Positions 37,201-49,981 of a DNA stretch of 64,000 nucleotides are shown in pieces (the stretch's first letter is position 1; every line of letters starts with the position of its first letter). A program made the position numbers and the translations under genes. The notes beneath the pieces were generated by a model, which saw nothing but the letters and a program-made list of their open reading frames with translations, did no database searches and had not been told where the DNA came from. The stretch covers positions 34,328,329-34,392,328 of the forward strand of contig NC_082603.1 of NCBI RefSeq assembly GCF_030936135.1, written 5' to 3'. The stretch is from Gavia stellata. Its lineage: Eukaryota; Chordata; Aves; Gaviiformes; Gaviidae.

Positions 37201-37589
37201 TCCGTCCTGCTGAGGCAGCCCCAGGCGGGTGCTCCGGGAGGGGACGGCAGGGACGGGGCGGCTCGGGGCTGCCTGCTCCCCCCGGCACCGCCGCTTCAGG
37301 TAGGTGTTTATCCCCCTCGGCATCACCTCGGGATGGCCGTGACTTTAAATCAGGAGGTATTTCACGTTTTGCATGATGTATTTGTGGCTGTTGTTATTCT
37401 GGTCTTATTTTGGATACTGCCAAGGAGAGGAGGAGGAGAGGGAGGAGGAGGAGGGCGAGGAATATTTTGGACAGGCCCCCAGGTCTGCAAACTACAGACT
37501 TTATTCACCTTCTGCATTTGGACTAGGGCCTCCATCTTCTGATATCCCTTCAACTGTGGATTTCTCTTAGTCATAGCCTTCCCTGCGAG

Positions 37590-37609
37590 AAATAAATAAA
37601 TAAATAAAA
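37590..37609. repeat. (AAAT)n microsatellite
   Basis: About five copies of AAAT/AATA followed by AAAACAAAA. Confidence 0.85.
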
Positions 37610-40600
37610 CAAAATCCGCGTACCAAGTAATTCAGACGGCACAGGCAGCACAAAGGCGACCCAGGCTGCACTATATTTAGCCAGCCGTGACACAGCCGGC
37701 TTGTTTACGGTCCCAGAAACGCTCCCAGCCGATAGATGCAGCGTTTCGGAGCGGCCGCAGCCTTTAAGGAGGAACCGCATTTTGTCCTTGAGCGCCGGGT
37801 TTTTCCTGCGCGCCGCCGGCAGCGTAAGCGCCAACGTTTAATTGCTGACCCGACTAATCCGCCTCACGGACAGCTTTGCCCTGCTGCAGATTAATCCCGG
37901 GGCCTCCCGCTGCACCCGCCGCGTTGCTTTCTGCAAGACCTCAAAGCTGGATTTTTGGGCAGGATTTGCTAAAATCCGGCCTGCTTTGCTGCAAAAAAAT
38001 GGTGGCAGCCCGGGGGCCGCGTGGAAAAGGGAATCGCTGGACCGTGGTGGCGGAGTTTGGTACCCAGATGTGCCGCCCGGGTTTTGGGATGAAAATTGGG
38101 CTATCGGGGCTCATGGGCTCAGTGCCAACACCACGGGGTCGTGTTTTACCGCACCCCCAGCCCTGCTCAGGTGGCTGAAATTCGCCTCGCGAAAGGAATT
38201 AGCATCACCGGCGCGCCAGGGATGGAGCAAAGGATATAACCCGAGCATCCATAACGAAGGGCTGGACCCAAAGGGGTGGCTGCCCCTCTCCCAGGATGCT
38301 CCGGAGATGGGGAGGTGTCTGAAACCGCTGCGGAGCTGCTCACGGCGGGTCTTGGTCTTTGCTGGGTGTGTGGCATCCTGCAGCGCTCAGATTTGGAGCA
38401 GGAAAATCTCCGGCTGTAGGGAACAGGGTCTGGAAATCCCAGCTGTGACTGTACCGGCCCGAGATACTCTAATTCCCACCCACCGTAAAAATTAGATTAT
38501 AGATGCTTTTTCAGAGGTGGATAAAGCAGCTGTGGGAAGCTCTCAAGATTAAAATGCTATAAATATTACTTTTTATTATTTATACTAAATTATAAATCAT
38601 ATTTTATGAACTCTTACGGTAGTTTACGTGACAATAGTGTGTGAGGCCCTGTTTTGATTGGCACTGTAAACAACATATGGATTTCTTTCTCCTGAATAAG
38701 TTCGTGTCTTCAGTAACCAGAAATAATAAGGACGGGAAATGGTATCATTTACATCCCTGAATCACGGCTGGGAGGCAGAGAGACGGAGAAATTGGGTGTG
38801 CAGAACAAAATCATGCAGGGAGACGGTGGCGAGGGCCAGGATTTCCTCCAAATCCTCTGAAATGGGGTTTTTGCCGTGCAGGAAACTTGTGAAGTCTGTC
38901 CCCTTCCCCAGATCATGTTCTGAAGCAAAAAAAAAAAGACCCAAACACTTGAATTCCTTTTCCAAGTAATAGTTTTCAGGGAAAACGTTACAGAAAGAGC
39001 AATTCGCTTTCTAGCTAGCAAAGGTTTCTCTGCGGTACGACGGCCGTGCAGGGGCCTCTGCCCTGGCGCGGGGGCACCGTGGGGTAGGACGCAGGCAGGC
39101 TCTCCGACTCCACACACATTTTCTCCTGGCATTAATTCTCCACCCCAACAGCTTTTTGAAGGTATTAAAGCTGAAGCACATCCACACAACACTCCCAGCC
39201 TGGGAGCCACACGGCGTAATTATTTTAAAGCCACGTGGTATAGACTAGCCCCTGCAATATTGCTTTCTGAGTTAACATAGGTGATGATAAATTCTTTCCT
39301 GCCCGAAACGGTATTGCAAAGCCGAGCTGGATCTGGGTGGAGCCGTGCGTTTCCCCCAGCTCCACCACCTCCCCTCGCTCAGGGCTGTTTGCAGCCTCGG
39401 GGAGAGCATCCCACGGCGCGGAGCAGCTCTCACGGAACTCTTACAGCGGCGCAGGACACATTGCCGGGAGAAGGAGATTGCTTTGAATCCTTTCTGCTGA
39501 GTCAAGCACCCTTCAGCTGGATGTTCACGGAGCTTTTCTATCGCCTGGCATCTTGAAGGCATCCCAGCGATGCATTCCCAGGCAAGCGACCGAGCGGTGG
39601 GATCCACAAGAGGCTGGCTCAGTTAGTGTGGTAGGAAATAGCAAAGTGGGGTTCGTTACCTTTCATGGTGTGAATGGGTCACCAGGAGAAGGATGAGGGC
39701 ATTCACACCCAGCCCTGCTCCCTGCCTTGCTTTAAAGGGGCTCTAACGTCCCTGAGGACCAGACCTCTGAATTTACAGCCTGCATCCAAAGTCATGATCT
39801 GTTGCAAGCTCTTCCCATGCCAACGGGGTGCCTCTCCCCTTGAACTACATCCCAGCTCTTCTTCCAAAACTGCAGAGTGCCATGTGGTTTGAAAACAGCC
39901 TTGTGGGAGAGAGCGTATGCAGCCTTGTAGAGTCTGCTCCAGTATTACTTTGGAAATGATGGGCCGTTATAAATCTGAACCCAAACCGCATCAGTTAGGT
40001 GTGATGCAGGACCTGTAAGTCAGTGGATACCGTGAGCTGAGACAGACATCATTTTTTAATGTTTTATATAGCAGCCAGAACAACAAAGCTCTAATAATAT
40101 AACTTTTCCTATTAGTATTAGGTAAAAAATACGCTACCAAAATCCCTAAGACAGTAGAACCACTTCAGTGGGGATGCGTTGGGATCCTGGCAAACCTTCC
40201 TGTGCTACCAGGCCCACCTGTACCTTCCTACCCTTCGTCAGCTGGACCTCACTTACGTATCCATCCAAGAGAAACCGTCACTTTGAAGCTTGGAGTGAGG
40301 ATACTCATCCCCTGGCCCGTTCCCCCAAAGGAATCCCTCATCCCATACATCCTAAAACAAAGCAGTGATGGGAGCGGGTGAGGTGGGCAACAGCCGTCGG
40401 CACGGACTGGCAGTGCCGGCTGTAATTTCCCTTCTGTTTTCATGGAAAGACTCACTGCCTTGCGGGGTCCTTGGTCAGGGCTACCCGAGAGCAATGACCT
40501 GACTATTTTCATTATATTATTTGCTGCTGGAGTCTGACCCTGAGCACAGCAGCAGGAGCTGAAGCTTCCCCGTGACGACTCGCTTGCTTGTATAATTTTT

Positions 40601-43600
40601 CTCCTTGTTTTTACCACCAGCCATTTTCCAAGGCAAACAATAACCTGCTGAAAAGAAATTCAAAATTCCATTTTGGACTTTTTCTATGTGTTTAAAAAAG
40701 CAAAGATCCGGACATTGTAGCGTTTTAAATGCAAGCGCTAATGCAAGCTGCAGCTATGCATTATAATTGAGTAATTCAGCTTCGTAACTCGTTGCAAGCT
40801 GCAAGCAGCCGGGTTTAATATAAAGCTGAGATTTTTCTGAGGTACCAACTATGGGCCCATCTCTGTCTCGGTTAATGAATATAGAACTGCTCTTGTTGCT
40901 AATGGAAATGTTTGTGTGTTTCTGAACTCGTGCCTTTCATTCTGACGGGGATTACACATATACATATTTTGCAGGCTCGCGAACAGGCTTTGGGAGGGCT
41001 ATGCCCAGATTTTTCTTGGAATTTAGCCACTTACCTCCCAGTGAATGGGAGATGATGAACGAACGGTAGCTAGGCAGCGAAATATCTGATTTTTACCGAA
41101 ATATCTGATTTTGGCCTGAGGAAGTGTATGAATGGCTGTACAGCCTCCAATTTTCCAACAGTTTGCAGGCTGGGGACTTCCTGACCTAACAGCGATGCAC
41201 TCCTGTTTAATGGCCCCTTATAGATTTGTTTTTCCCATACATTTCTCCACCCTCTTTGTGAAGAGTGTACATTTTTAGCATCTACAACAGCCTTTGGCAA
41301 GCAGCTCCACAGCTTGGTGCTGCTGAGGAGCCAGTCAGACCCTTGAATACTCCAAAACGGAGTCTTGGGTAGAACTGAGTAAGTTGCATATCATCCCTGA
41401 CAGCACTTTAACAAGACTAAAAGGCAAGAAATAAAAAACATGCAGACACAGCAATACACTTAATGGCGTGTGCTATCACGGAGAGGAAAGGACGGGTAAG
41501 AAGATAGTAAGAGAGTCAAACACTAGTCACATCCTAAGTCACTGGAAAACAAAATAATGACAAACAGCCGTGCAGGTTGACCGGTGTGCCCCAATTGATT
41601 TGACAGATAAGCAAGGCAAGCGCAACCTTGCCGAGGTTTCTGATAGCACACGGTGAAACTGTGCTGCTCAAACTCCTCAGATGCTCTCGGGATAATTATA
41701 TTCAAGTTTTGGTACCACGACCAGAAGGAATGCTTTTGTGGGAGTGGTCGCAGTGCTTCCCCTGCCATCAGCGGTCTTGGCAACAAGGGTTTCCTTCTAC
41801 AGATGCTTGGACAAGGACCGTGAGCACCTCTGAAATGAAATTACGGCTGTTGCTTTACAAATGCTCGTGAATATGTTCTTCTGTGTCTGTCCACTGAAGA
41901 ACACATTCACTGGAGCTTCAGCAGCTGTCAGCGAGGCGCTGAGTATTGCAGTTAGCTTTTGCTACAGCAAAGGCTCAAGGCTTCCTCTGATGAAGGAAAG
42001 CAAAGGTTTAATTGAGTCCAACGCTTAAAACCAACTCTGAAACTTTCTCAGGACCACGTTTGCTTTTCATTAGCGATGAAGAAGACAGGAACAGCCAGTT
42101 TGGAAGTTCCTGAATATCAGGGGAGTTAACAAAGGATTAGATCATTTGACCCTCCCTTTCTCCACCTGGATCCCCATAAACCAGCCCTACCTGCCCGTGG
42201 CACACCGCATCCCATGCTGGTAACATACGCCGCGCTGCCCCGTGTAGCCACTGCTCATAGGCAAACTGCAACAAGCTCCTTATTTCTCCAGCAAACCCAG
42301 TCACGGACACACTATTCCCACGTACGGAGAAAGGAACCACATGGCTACCCTTGACTCCAGGCCAAATACCACTTATTTATCCTCAGCACAAGTCCAGATA
42401 CTGCTTCGAAATCATATTTCTGGCTCCGTACCAGAAGCCTGTACCCATTTTGCCATCACGTGCCTGTTCCCAGAGTAGTGCGCGGGAATCGGCGCTCCTG
42501 GCCAGCCCATGGCACTGCCCAAGTAATGAACGGAGCCTCCAGATGAGAGGGCAAGAAGTGCGATCCTTGCTGTACAGGTCACATATGCCCCAAAGTCATT
42601 TGTGCTTGACCCACATCTCATCTGAACATGGAAATGTGAAGAGCTTATTCTACAGGAGTAGGAATTGCAACGGGATGGCTCCCGAGGTTTTATTTTGTAG
42701 CTATGCCACGGCTGTGACAATAAACTGTCAGGAAAGAAACCCTTACGCATCCTCCCTGATTGCCTCAATGCATTCGGAGCCTGCGAGAGTGGAGGCTGGT
42801 GCCTATAGATAAAACATACGAGGGATGGGAAGGCTCCTGCCAGAGGGAGGGAGGCTAGCACTGTCCCAGGGCAGGACTCAGCCTAAGTTCAAGGCAGTCC
42901 CAGACTGAGGACCTGGCTATTTTTAGAGAAAATGATTGCTTAGAAGACACCGTTTTTTCCAAGCTGGCCTCAGAGATGAGTTGTAAGGTAAATCCTTTGG
43001 CTGTATATATAAAAGTTTATTCATTGCCTCTTGTAGAGGTTGAGACTGATTTGACAATTGCTGTTTTGATGGGGAGACAGAGGGAGGTATTTTGGTCCTG
43101 GTTTTCTTAGGACAAAAAGTACAGCAAAAAGGGTGATATCACATAGGCTCTTGATGAGCTTAGTTAGCTGTTCTGATTTTTGAATTGGTGTCTTTTTAAA
43201 AAACCCCACAAACTATGACTCTCTTCTGAGGTGGAATTGTTTTGGCTCTCACCATAGCTTTGCTTTTGCTCCTCACTGCACTAAGCCTTCGTCAGGAGGG
43301 AAATGCAATAATACTCTTCTAAGGTGACAAGAACCGGGTGAGTTGAAGAGCGAGCAGCAGATGCAATTAAGAGGTAACACTTTCTCAAAGCTAATTTGAA
43401 TGATGCTATACAGCTTAAGTTTTTAAGATCTTTGGTTTGTGTTTGAACACACCAGGCCAAAAACAAAATAGAAAAATTAAGATATTCTTCATCTGTGACA
43501 GTAATGACCCGCAATGCAGTGGCATCGCTTCTTACAGTTCATCTGCGCTGCTCGCTGATGGTAACTGGGGTGCTCCTAGCCCAGACAAGGAGTGTGCTGG

Positions 43601-46194
43601 CTGTAATCAATTCAATCAGATTCACTTAACGAGGGTTTAAAAAGTGGCTCTTATTTAAAGTGCTGGCAGCTGTAGAGGCCTTGAGCAGCCTGGGGGTGGA
43701 GATGCTGGTGTCAGTGCTCCCTGGGGAGCAGGGCAGTGGGATGGACCCTTCTCCCAAGAGTATAGGGAGCAGGTACTTGCCAGAATAAAATGTCCATGGG
43801 GCAGGTCCAGGAGGAAAGGTCCAACAGGAAAAAATGTGGCGATGCTCTCGCTTTCCAGCTGGAAGAGTGCTCTAGGCATGAGGGTCGAAGCTGGCCCCTG
43901 TCAAGCACGGTCTTCCCTGCCCGGTGGGGCTGAGCTGCTGTGAGCAGGGTTGTGGCCCCACGGCTCAGCGTGGCGGCTGGGGAAGGGCTAGGGCTTAGGG
44001 TTGGTCTGTGTTTTTAGCAGGACATGGGGCTTCTGGGGGTAAATGTGGTGTTGAGATAGACACAATTGTCAGTGCTGTCAGTTCTACACCCAATTAGTTT
44101 TTAGGGCAGGAAAGATGCCTTTGCCACACCAAATTTTTGATGACTAACTAGATTAAGTGTCGAAATCTCAAGCAATACCGTGCTGCCTAGCGTGTATAGC
44201 AAAGGCTGTGCTGTAGGTCTGGGTACTAAACAAACTCAAAAAGGTGGTGCTGGTTGGTTTTTTTCAGACCATCAAAAGCTTATCAAACTGCTTCAATTTA
44301 CAGAAGTGTTTAAGCCCCTTCCGCTGGCAGGATGCCTCATAGCACAGCTCAAATCCTTGAGAACGTGGCAGTGTGTGACAGGGGGGGTTACTGGGTTGCT
44401 AAAGGGTTCTCCAGAACATAACGGTGGCTGAATGCCACGGGTGTTCCTTGCAAGGTTTCAAGGAAGGTAAGCAGAGCTAAAGAGCTTGCTCTGTTTTGGT
44501 TTTTTTTAAGCCTGTTTTATAGAGTACCTATTATAGGGATGTTGAAGGCAGCCGAAATTCAGGATTCTGCGAATTAAGGTTATTTGATTAGGATTTGGGT
44601 GCGTTGAAGAGGGAAAAGGCAAAAATGTTAATTCTTTAGAGTAAGTTTTGATGGCCCGCTGTCCCACTGCAAGGAATGAGGCGCACGTAAGCGTGAGGAG
44701 TCACGCAAGAGGACAGGAATTATTATAGCTTGGGCTGCAGAGAGAAGGAGCTGCCCCGTGCAGCAGTATGAGCAGTATGAAAATGGAAATATGAAATCTG
44801 CTGGAGAAATATGAAAGCTGATTGAGCAAGTCTTATTTTTCTTAACGCATGCATCTTTTTCAGGCAGTGCTAGCAGTCCATATCACACAGCATAGCTGGC
44901 ACTTCCCGTATACTTAGCTACGTACGTACACCTGGGTTTGGACTTCTTGAGGAAAAACACTTTGTGCAGGAAGAGTTCATTGTTCACAGTGGAGTAATTT
45001 TGGAAAAAATGTTTCGTTTATTGAGTTTTAAAGGTGTTGCTCCAGATACTAAATGAATTTTCAAGCTGTATTTGTAATTCTCACAACACTCCGCAGTTTG
45101 AATGCATTCACGAAGAATTAAGAGTATAATATTTCACCTTGACTGTTCATCTAGTTGGAGGAGAGGTGGAAAAAAAGAAATTGCACCTCAGTATAGTTGG
45201 TGCTTGATTACAGCTACGAAAAGAGACTTTACCCAGGAGAGGCTGCAACCCAGACAGAGAAAAGCAGACAGAGAGTTAGAGATTGGCAAATCAATTGACT
45301 TTTCCAAGGTCAGTTATGGGGAGAGAGTTTGTATCTCTTGAGTCTTGAGCAACATTCAATCCTCCTTAGCAAGTCGTTAACATCTCCCACAGCCTTAATG
45401 GCACCTGCCAGCCTTACCATTCAAACAGAATACAAACATCTATATTATTCTGTAGTACCATTAGCCACTGCTCAATAAATCTTCAAGGGTGTTAAGGAAT
45501 TTTTCGAAGTAGCTGTTTTCCTAGATCCTTCTTCTTTACTCTCATTTTTGAAAGTCATGTGCAATTTAACATGTTATTTGATTTTGGGGTTTTTTTATAC
45601 AGCATTCTTTATACTGTAGACCTTCAAAAGAGAGAAATCACGTGGCCTGTCATTAGCCCTCTTCCTTAGCCTGAATTAAAGAGAGAATGGGGGGAGAGGT
45701 GAATATTATTTTATAGGTTCTCTTCAGTTAAACTTCTGATAGGGCTGGAAAATGCATGGATGAGTGCAGCTTCCACCGAATCCCACACAACATACTTCCC
45801 TAATCCCATCTCTTTGTGTTTGGAGCAATGGTAATTACAAGCAGGGATGGGACTTTGAAGTCTGTTTCCTCCTCCCTCCTCTGCTCCCCGATCCTCTGGA
45901 GAGGCTGCTCTGTCCCTATTCCCCGCCTGTGCTGATGCTTTGCAGAACCCTCTTTCTCCAGGCTGGAGCTTCAGGCTACGGTGGTGATTCCCCTTTGGGA
46001 CTATTTGGAGGGAAAGAAAGCTATGATTCCCCCAAACTCTGGGACAGATGTGGAAAGAAAGGAATTACTAATGGATTCAACAAGGAGAAGCACTATTTTT
46101 TTTTTCTTTCTGAGTATGGCTGTACTCTGCCTGCTGCAGACACAACAGCGGCATCAACGCTGGGTAGGAGCTCTACAACTGCCTGAAAGGAGGT

Positions 46195-46506
46195 TGTAGA
46201 GAGGTGGTTGCTGGTCTCTTCTCCCAAGTGACAAGTGATAGGACAAGAGGAAATGGCCTCAAGTTGTGCCAGGGGAGGTTTAGATTGGATATTAGGAAAA
46301 CCTTCTTCACTGAAAGGGTTGTCAGACACTGGAAGAGGCTGCCCAGGGAGGTGGTGGAGTCCCCATCCCTGGAGGTATTTAAAAGACCTGTGGGTGAGGC
46401 ACTTGGGGACATGGTTTAGTGGTGGACTTGGCAGGGTTAGGTTAATGGTTGGACTTGATGACCTTAAAGGTCTTTTTCAACCTAAATGATTCTATGATTC
46501 TATGAA
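46195..46506 (+). mobile_element. CR1 LINE, 5'-truncated copy
   Basis: About 310 bp with the same modules as the 26229 copy: CTGGTCTCTTCTCCCAAGTG, CACTGGAAGAGGCTGCCCAG, GGTGGAGTCCCCATCCCTGG and TTGGACTTGATGACCTTAAA. It ends in ATGATTCTATGATTCTATGA, the classic CR1 tail. The tail sequence (ATTCTATG) differs from the GTGATTCTG tail of the other three copies, so it is probably another CR1 subfamily. Confidence 0.95.
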
Positions 46507-48419
46507 ACATTGAGCCAAAGACACACTGTGAGGCTCCAGTGGGCAGCAGCAATGAGACTATGGCTGGGGAAGTATAAATTCTGGACCCGCTCCGGTACTT
46601 GGAGAAGGGCGAGCTATAATTCCTGCTGGAGTGAACCTCTCTTCTTGGCTTGTACCATTTTTCCATGAGAACATTTTCAGTAGGGCTTTCCTTTGCCGCC
46701 TGACACAGACACACCCTTGCTGCTCACCGGTGAGAGAGATGACTTCTGGTTTTAGGATATGAAGTTTTGTCTAAGCTGAGCTTCTTGAATTGATGGATAA
46801 AGGCAGCACAGCAGGCTAGAGACCACAGGTGACAGTTTAAGATGGGGGATAGGTTGTGTAGGGTGTTGTGTTGTGCCAGGTTCCCCAGCTTGTTCCCTAT
46901 AAGAGGCTGCAATTGCCTCCAGTGTGAGTATGCTTGAATACTCATGGAAATCTTACCCTCTTCACCCGAGAGCCTGTTTTTTTGTGTTTGTGCCATTAGC
47001 TGAGCAAGCAAAATAAATGAAAATCCACCTTGGCCCCCCAAATTTTCCCGTTTTTATCCTAGGGCACAGGGATTGTTGTATCCTATGTTAACTAGGAGAG
47101 ACTAGCAGGCGTGAGCCCTAGTAAAAATACCTGCGCTTTTATTTTTTCTTTATTAAGCTGCTGCATGTGGGTGCCGAGAGGGAGGGGGACCCATTCCTAC
47201 TGGCGAGCACTGCGATCTGTGTATTGCTCTGTACAGACCAATGTATTAAGGGCCCAGTAACGAGGGGGTAGAAAATACACAATTCTAACCTTGAGTTCAA
47301 GCTGTTATGGCTGCTAACCGCCAACTGTTTACGTCAGGTTAGTTCATTTTAGTTTGCTGCTTGTAAATCTGCTTGGATTTTTCTGAGAAAATTCTGGGTC
47401 ACAGATGTACCTTGTCTGCACTGTAATACAAAATTGCGGGAGTTATATAAACAACAGCACATGACACGGTGTGGCTGTACCAGATGCCCACTGCCCTGGA
47501 GGGTTAAGCAGGAAAGTTTCAGCCAAGTGTCCGTAATATTTCAAGTTCTGGTTATTGCTACAGAAGTGCTTATTGATGTTATTGCTTTAGAAGCAAACCC
47601 ACACTATTTTTCTAAGCAGAGTACTTTGTGTCCTTTCTGTAAGAGATTGAAGGCCTACTTGCGTCTGGATGCTGTGGCTTCTTTTTGCCTTTGTTTTTCC
47701 TTAGATTAAAAAGAAATCCATTTAGAAGAGTTTAATAGTGGTCATTTCCTTTGGAGCATCCCTCAGTTCCTCTGCTCCATGTCAAATGAAATTATGATCT
47801 GCTAGCTGTGGCTGCAAAACGCATCGAGTGAGGTATGGCTCATCAGTTGTTCAAGGACACGCTTTGTGTTGGTCTGAAGTCTGTTTACATGTGAAGAGCT
47901 AAAAACAGATCGGTGAGACCTAACAACACAAATGGCTGAGCAGTCGGCGGTAGCGCTTCTTCAGCTGGGTGCCACTGCTTTTAAGCCAGCAGAAGCAGGG
48001 CCTTGGGATGCTGACGCATCCCACGGTGCCTGCCGTGACACAGCGCTGTGGATCGGGACCCCCCCGGATACTTGCCCGCAGACAGATGCGTTGTTACGCT
48101 GAACCAGAGATGCCCTTTAGGTTTTTGGAGGCTCAGTGCAGAACTGCTGTGCCACCCCTCCTCCTTCAGACTGCAGAATTGGCTGTGTCAGCCCATAACT
48201 CGGTGACCTTGGCCCGTTCCCAAGGAATGCACCTTTCACGGGCGTGATAGAAAGATCTTAATGTCGATCGCTATTTTGAGAACCTCTTCAGGCCAGCTGT
48301 ACAGCCTAACCCTCCGAGCTGAAAGAGCTCTTTTGGGAGAGGGATGCGTTTGCCAGAAGGCATGAATAATAGCCCCGGAGAAGGAAATGGTGTAGATCCA
48401 GCACTTTTTGCTAACTAAT

Positions 48420-49060
48420 CGCTCGCAGCAGCTGACGCGGGGGGACGGGGGGGGGGGAAGACACCCTCCCCCTCCGAAGCCGCTCCGCGGCAGCGTTTCC
48501 AGCACCTCGCCACCTAATTAATTTGAAGATGCTTTTACCGGGGCCCTGAGATCCAGCCAACCCGGCCGGTTGGGCTGCGGCCTCCGCGATTGCTTCCGGG
48601 CCCCGGAGGGGCGGGAGAGGGCGGCACCGGGTAGGCGGGAGGGGAGGGAAGTGGAGGGGGGGGACGGCCGCCCTGTCCCGTCCCGCCCTTCCCCTCCCCT
48701 CGGGGCGGCCGGAGCTCTTGCCTTCCCCTCCTGCCCGCGGCGTCAGAGGAGGTTCTCCGCCCGGCTCGCCCATGAGCCTGCTCGGGAGCTACCGGAAAAA
48801 GCCCGGCAGTGACGGCTATGAATCTTTGCAGCTGGTGGACAGCAGCGCTGACGGCGGCGGGGGCAAGCCCGGGGCCAGCGCGGCGGCGGGCGGCCGGAGC
48901 CCGGCGCGGCAGCAGCAGCAGCCGCCGCCGCCGCCGCAGCACCGCGCCGAGGGCGGCAGCACCATGGACAGCTCAGGTAGGGGCGGCCCCGCGGCCTCCA
49001 CGGGGGTCCCCGCGACGCGCGTGGGGGTATGGGGGGGGGGGTGTGTCTACCGTGGGGGGT
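48420..49060 (+). promoter_or_regulatory. DNAJC6: DNAJC6 CpG-island promoter and 5' UTR
   Basis: CpG-dense island around the first coding exon, with G- and C-runs at both ends (about 48446-48457 and 49029-49040). No TATA box. The transcription start cannot be fixed; it should lie upstream of 48772, within the island. Confidence 0.7.
48772..48976 (+). CDS. DNAJC6: DNAJC6 (auxilin) coding exon 1, long isoform
   Basis: Encodes residues 1-68 plus one base of codon 69. The start MSLLGSYRKK and the following DGYESLQLVDSS are the signature of the long N-terminal isoform of auxilin. A low-complexity region follows: GGGG, Ala-rich, then QQQQPPPPPQ (about residues 47-56), ending STMDSS. Auxilin is the neuronal J-domain co-chaperone that recruits Hsc70 to strip clathrin from endocytic vesicles. 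The frame is open upstream to a TTG at 48718, but the ATG at 48772 is the first that matches the known N-terminus. Its Kozak context (CCC before ATG) is weak; a second in-frame ATG at 48964 (MDSS) could also be used. Donor TCAG/GTAGGG. Confidence 0.93.
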
Positions 49061-49861
49061 CTGCTGCCCAAGGGTGGAGTTGTTGTCGCTGCGTGGGGAT
49101 GGGGAGCCTGTATAGCCGGGGACAATAGCGGCCCTTTGTCCAAGCGCGGGCGGTGGGGAGGGCGGGGGGATGAAGGAAATCCACTCGAGGCTGGGGGAGC
49201 CGGGCGGGTAGCGCCGCAGAAATCAGCGGCTAATAAGTCCTCACGGTCGGCTCCTGTTTTCAGCCCCGAAGAGGAAAAGGTTGTTCTGAAGCTAAAATGG
49301 TTGGAGTGGTTTGGGATCTTTCCCCAACTGACTTATTTCCCAGATTCATCATTACTTTTTTTTTTTCCTCCTCCTCTAAAAAGCACTCATCAAACTGAGT
49401 TGGATTAATTCTGATAGGTGATGCGCTGCATGCACCATTTTTTTAATCAGGGAGTCAGGGACCAGATGGTCTTTATGATTGGTAATGGGATAGAGAGCTC
49501 TTCACCTCTAAATCACAGGTTCAGATTTGCCTGGATCACTGGATCACCAGTAATCGAGAGTACTCATCTGGTGGCTTTTAAGCGATCTCTCAAAACAAAG
49601 TGGCTCTGGTTCTGGTTGGTTAGATGTGCCAATCGCAATGAACATCTACAGCCTTCACAGAGAACTTCTAAAGCTCAAACTTGTGCAGGGAAATACCCTG
49701 TTCAGTTGAGGGGGACCAAATCTGATGTCCACCCATTATAGCGGGGGGATCTTGCAGCAATACCTATACTGTTCCATGAAAGAAAGGGGTGGGCCCAAGG
49801 CACTCAGCAAGTACTTAAAATACATCACCTTTGTTTTAATGCGGTAACCCCCTTTCAAGGG

Positions 49862-49981
49862 GAAAAAAACCCCTAATGACCTACGGCTGGGCTTGGGTGG
49901 GGAGAAAAACCTCTAATGACCTATGGCTGGGCTTGGGTGGGGAGAAAAACCTCTAATGACCTATGGCTGGGCTTGGGTGGG
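49862..49981. repeat. 40-bp tandem repeat, three copies
   Basis: The unit CCTCTAATGACCTATGGCTG plus GGCTTGGGTGGGGAGAAAAA is repeated with period 40. Copies 2 and 3 are identical; copy 1 differs at about three positions. It lies in DNAJC6 intron 1. Confidence 0.95.

Larger units (their letters stand above)
34311..48419. other. AK4-DNAJC6 intergenic region
   Basis: 14 kb with no recognisable protein or RNA gene. It contains GGA-type purine tracts (about 34457-34475 and 37428-37460), an A14 run at about 36140, an (AAAT)n microsatellite (37590-37609) and a CR1 copy (46195-46506). AT-rich, homeodomain-site-dense blocks at about 38540-38720 and 40660-40960 may be conserved non-coding elements. Short open frames here have no family signature. 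Confidence 0.6.
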
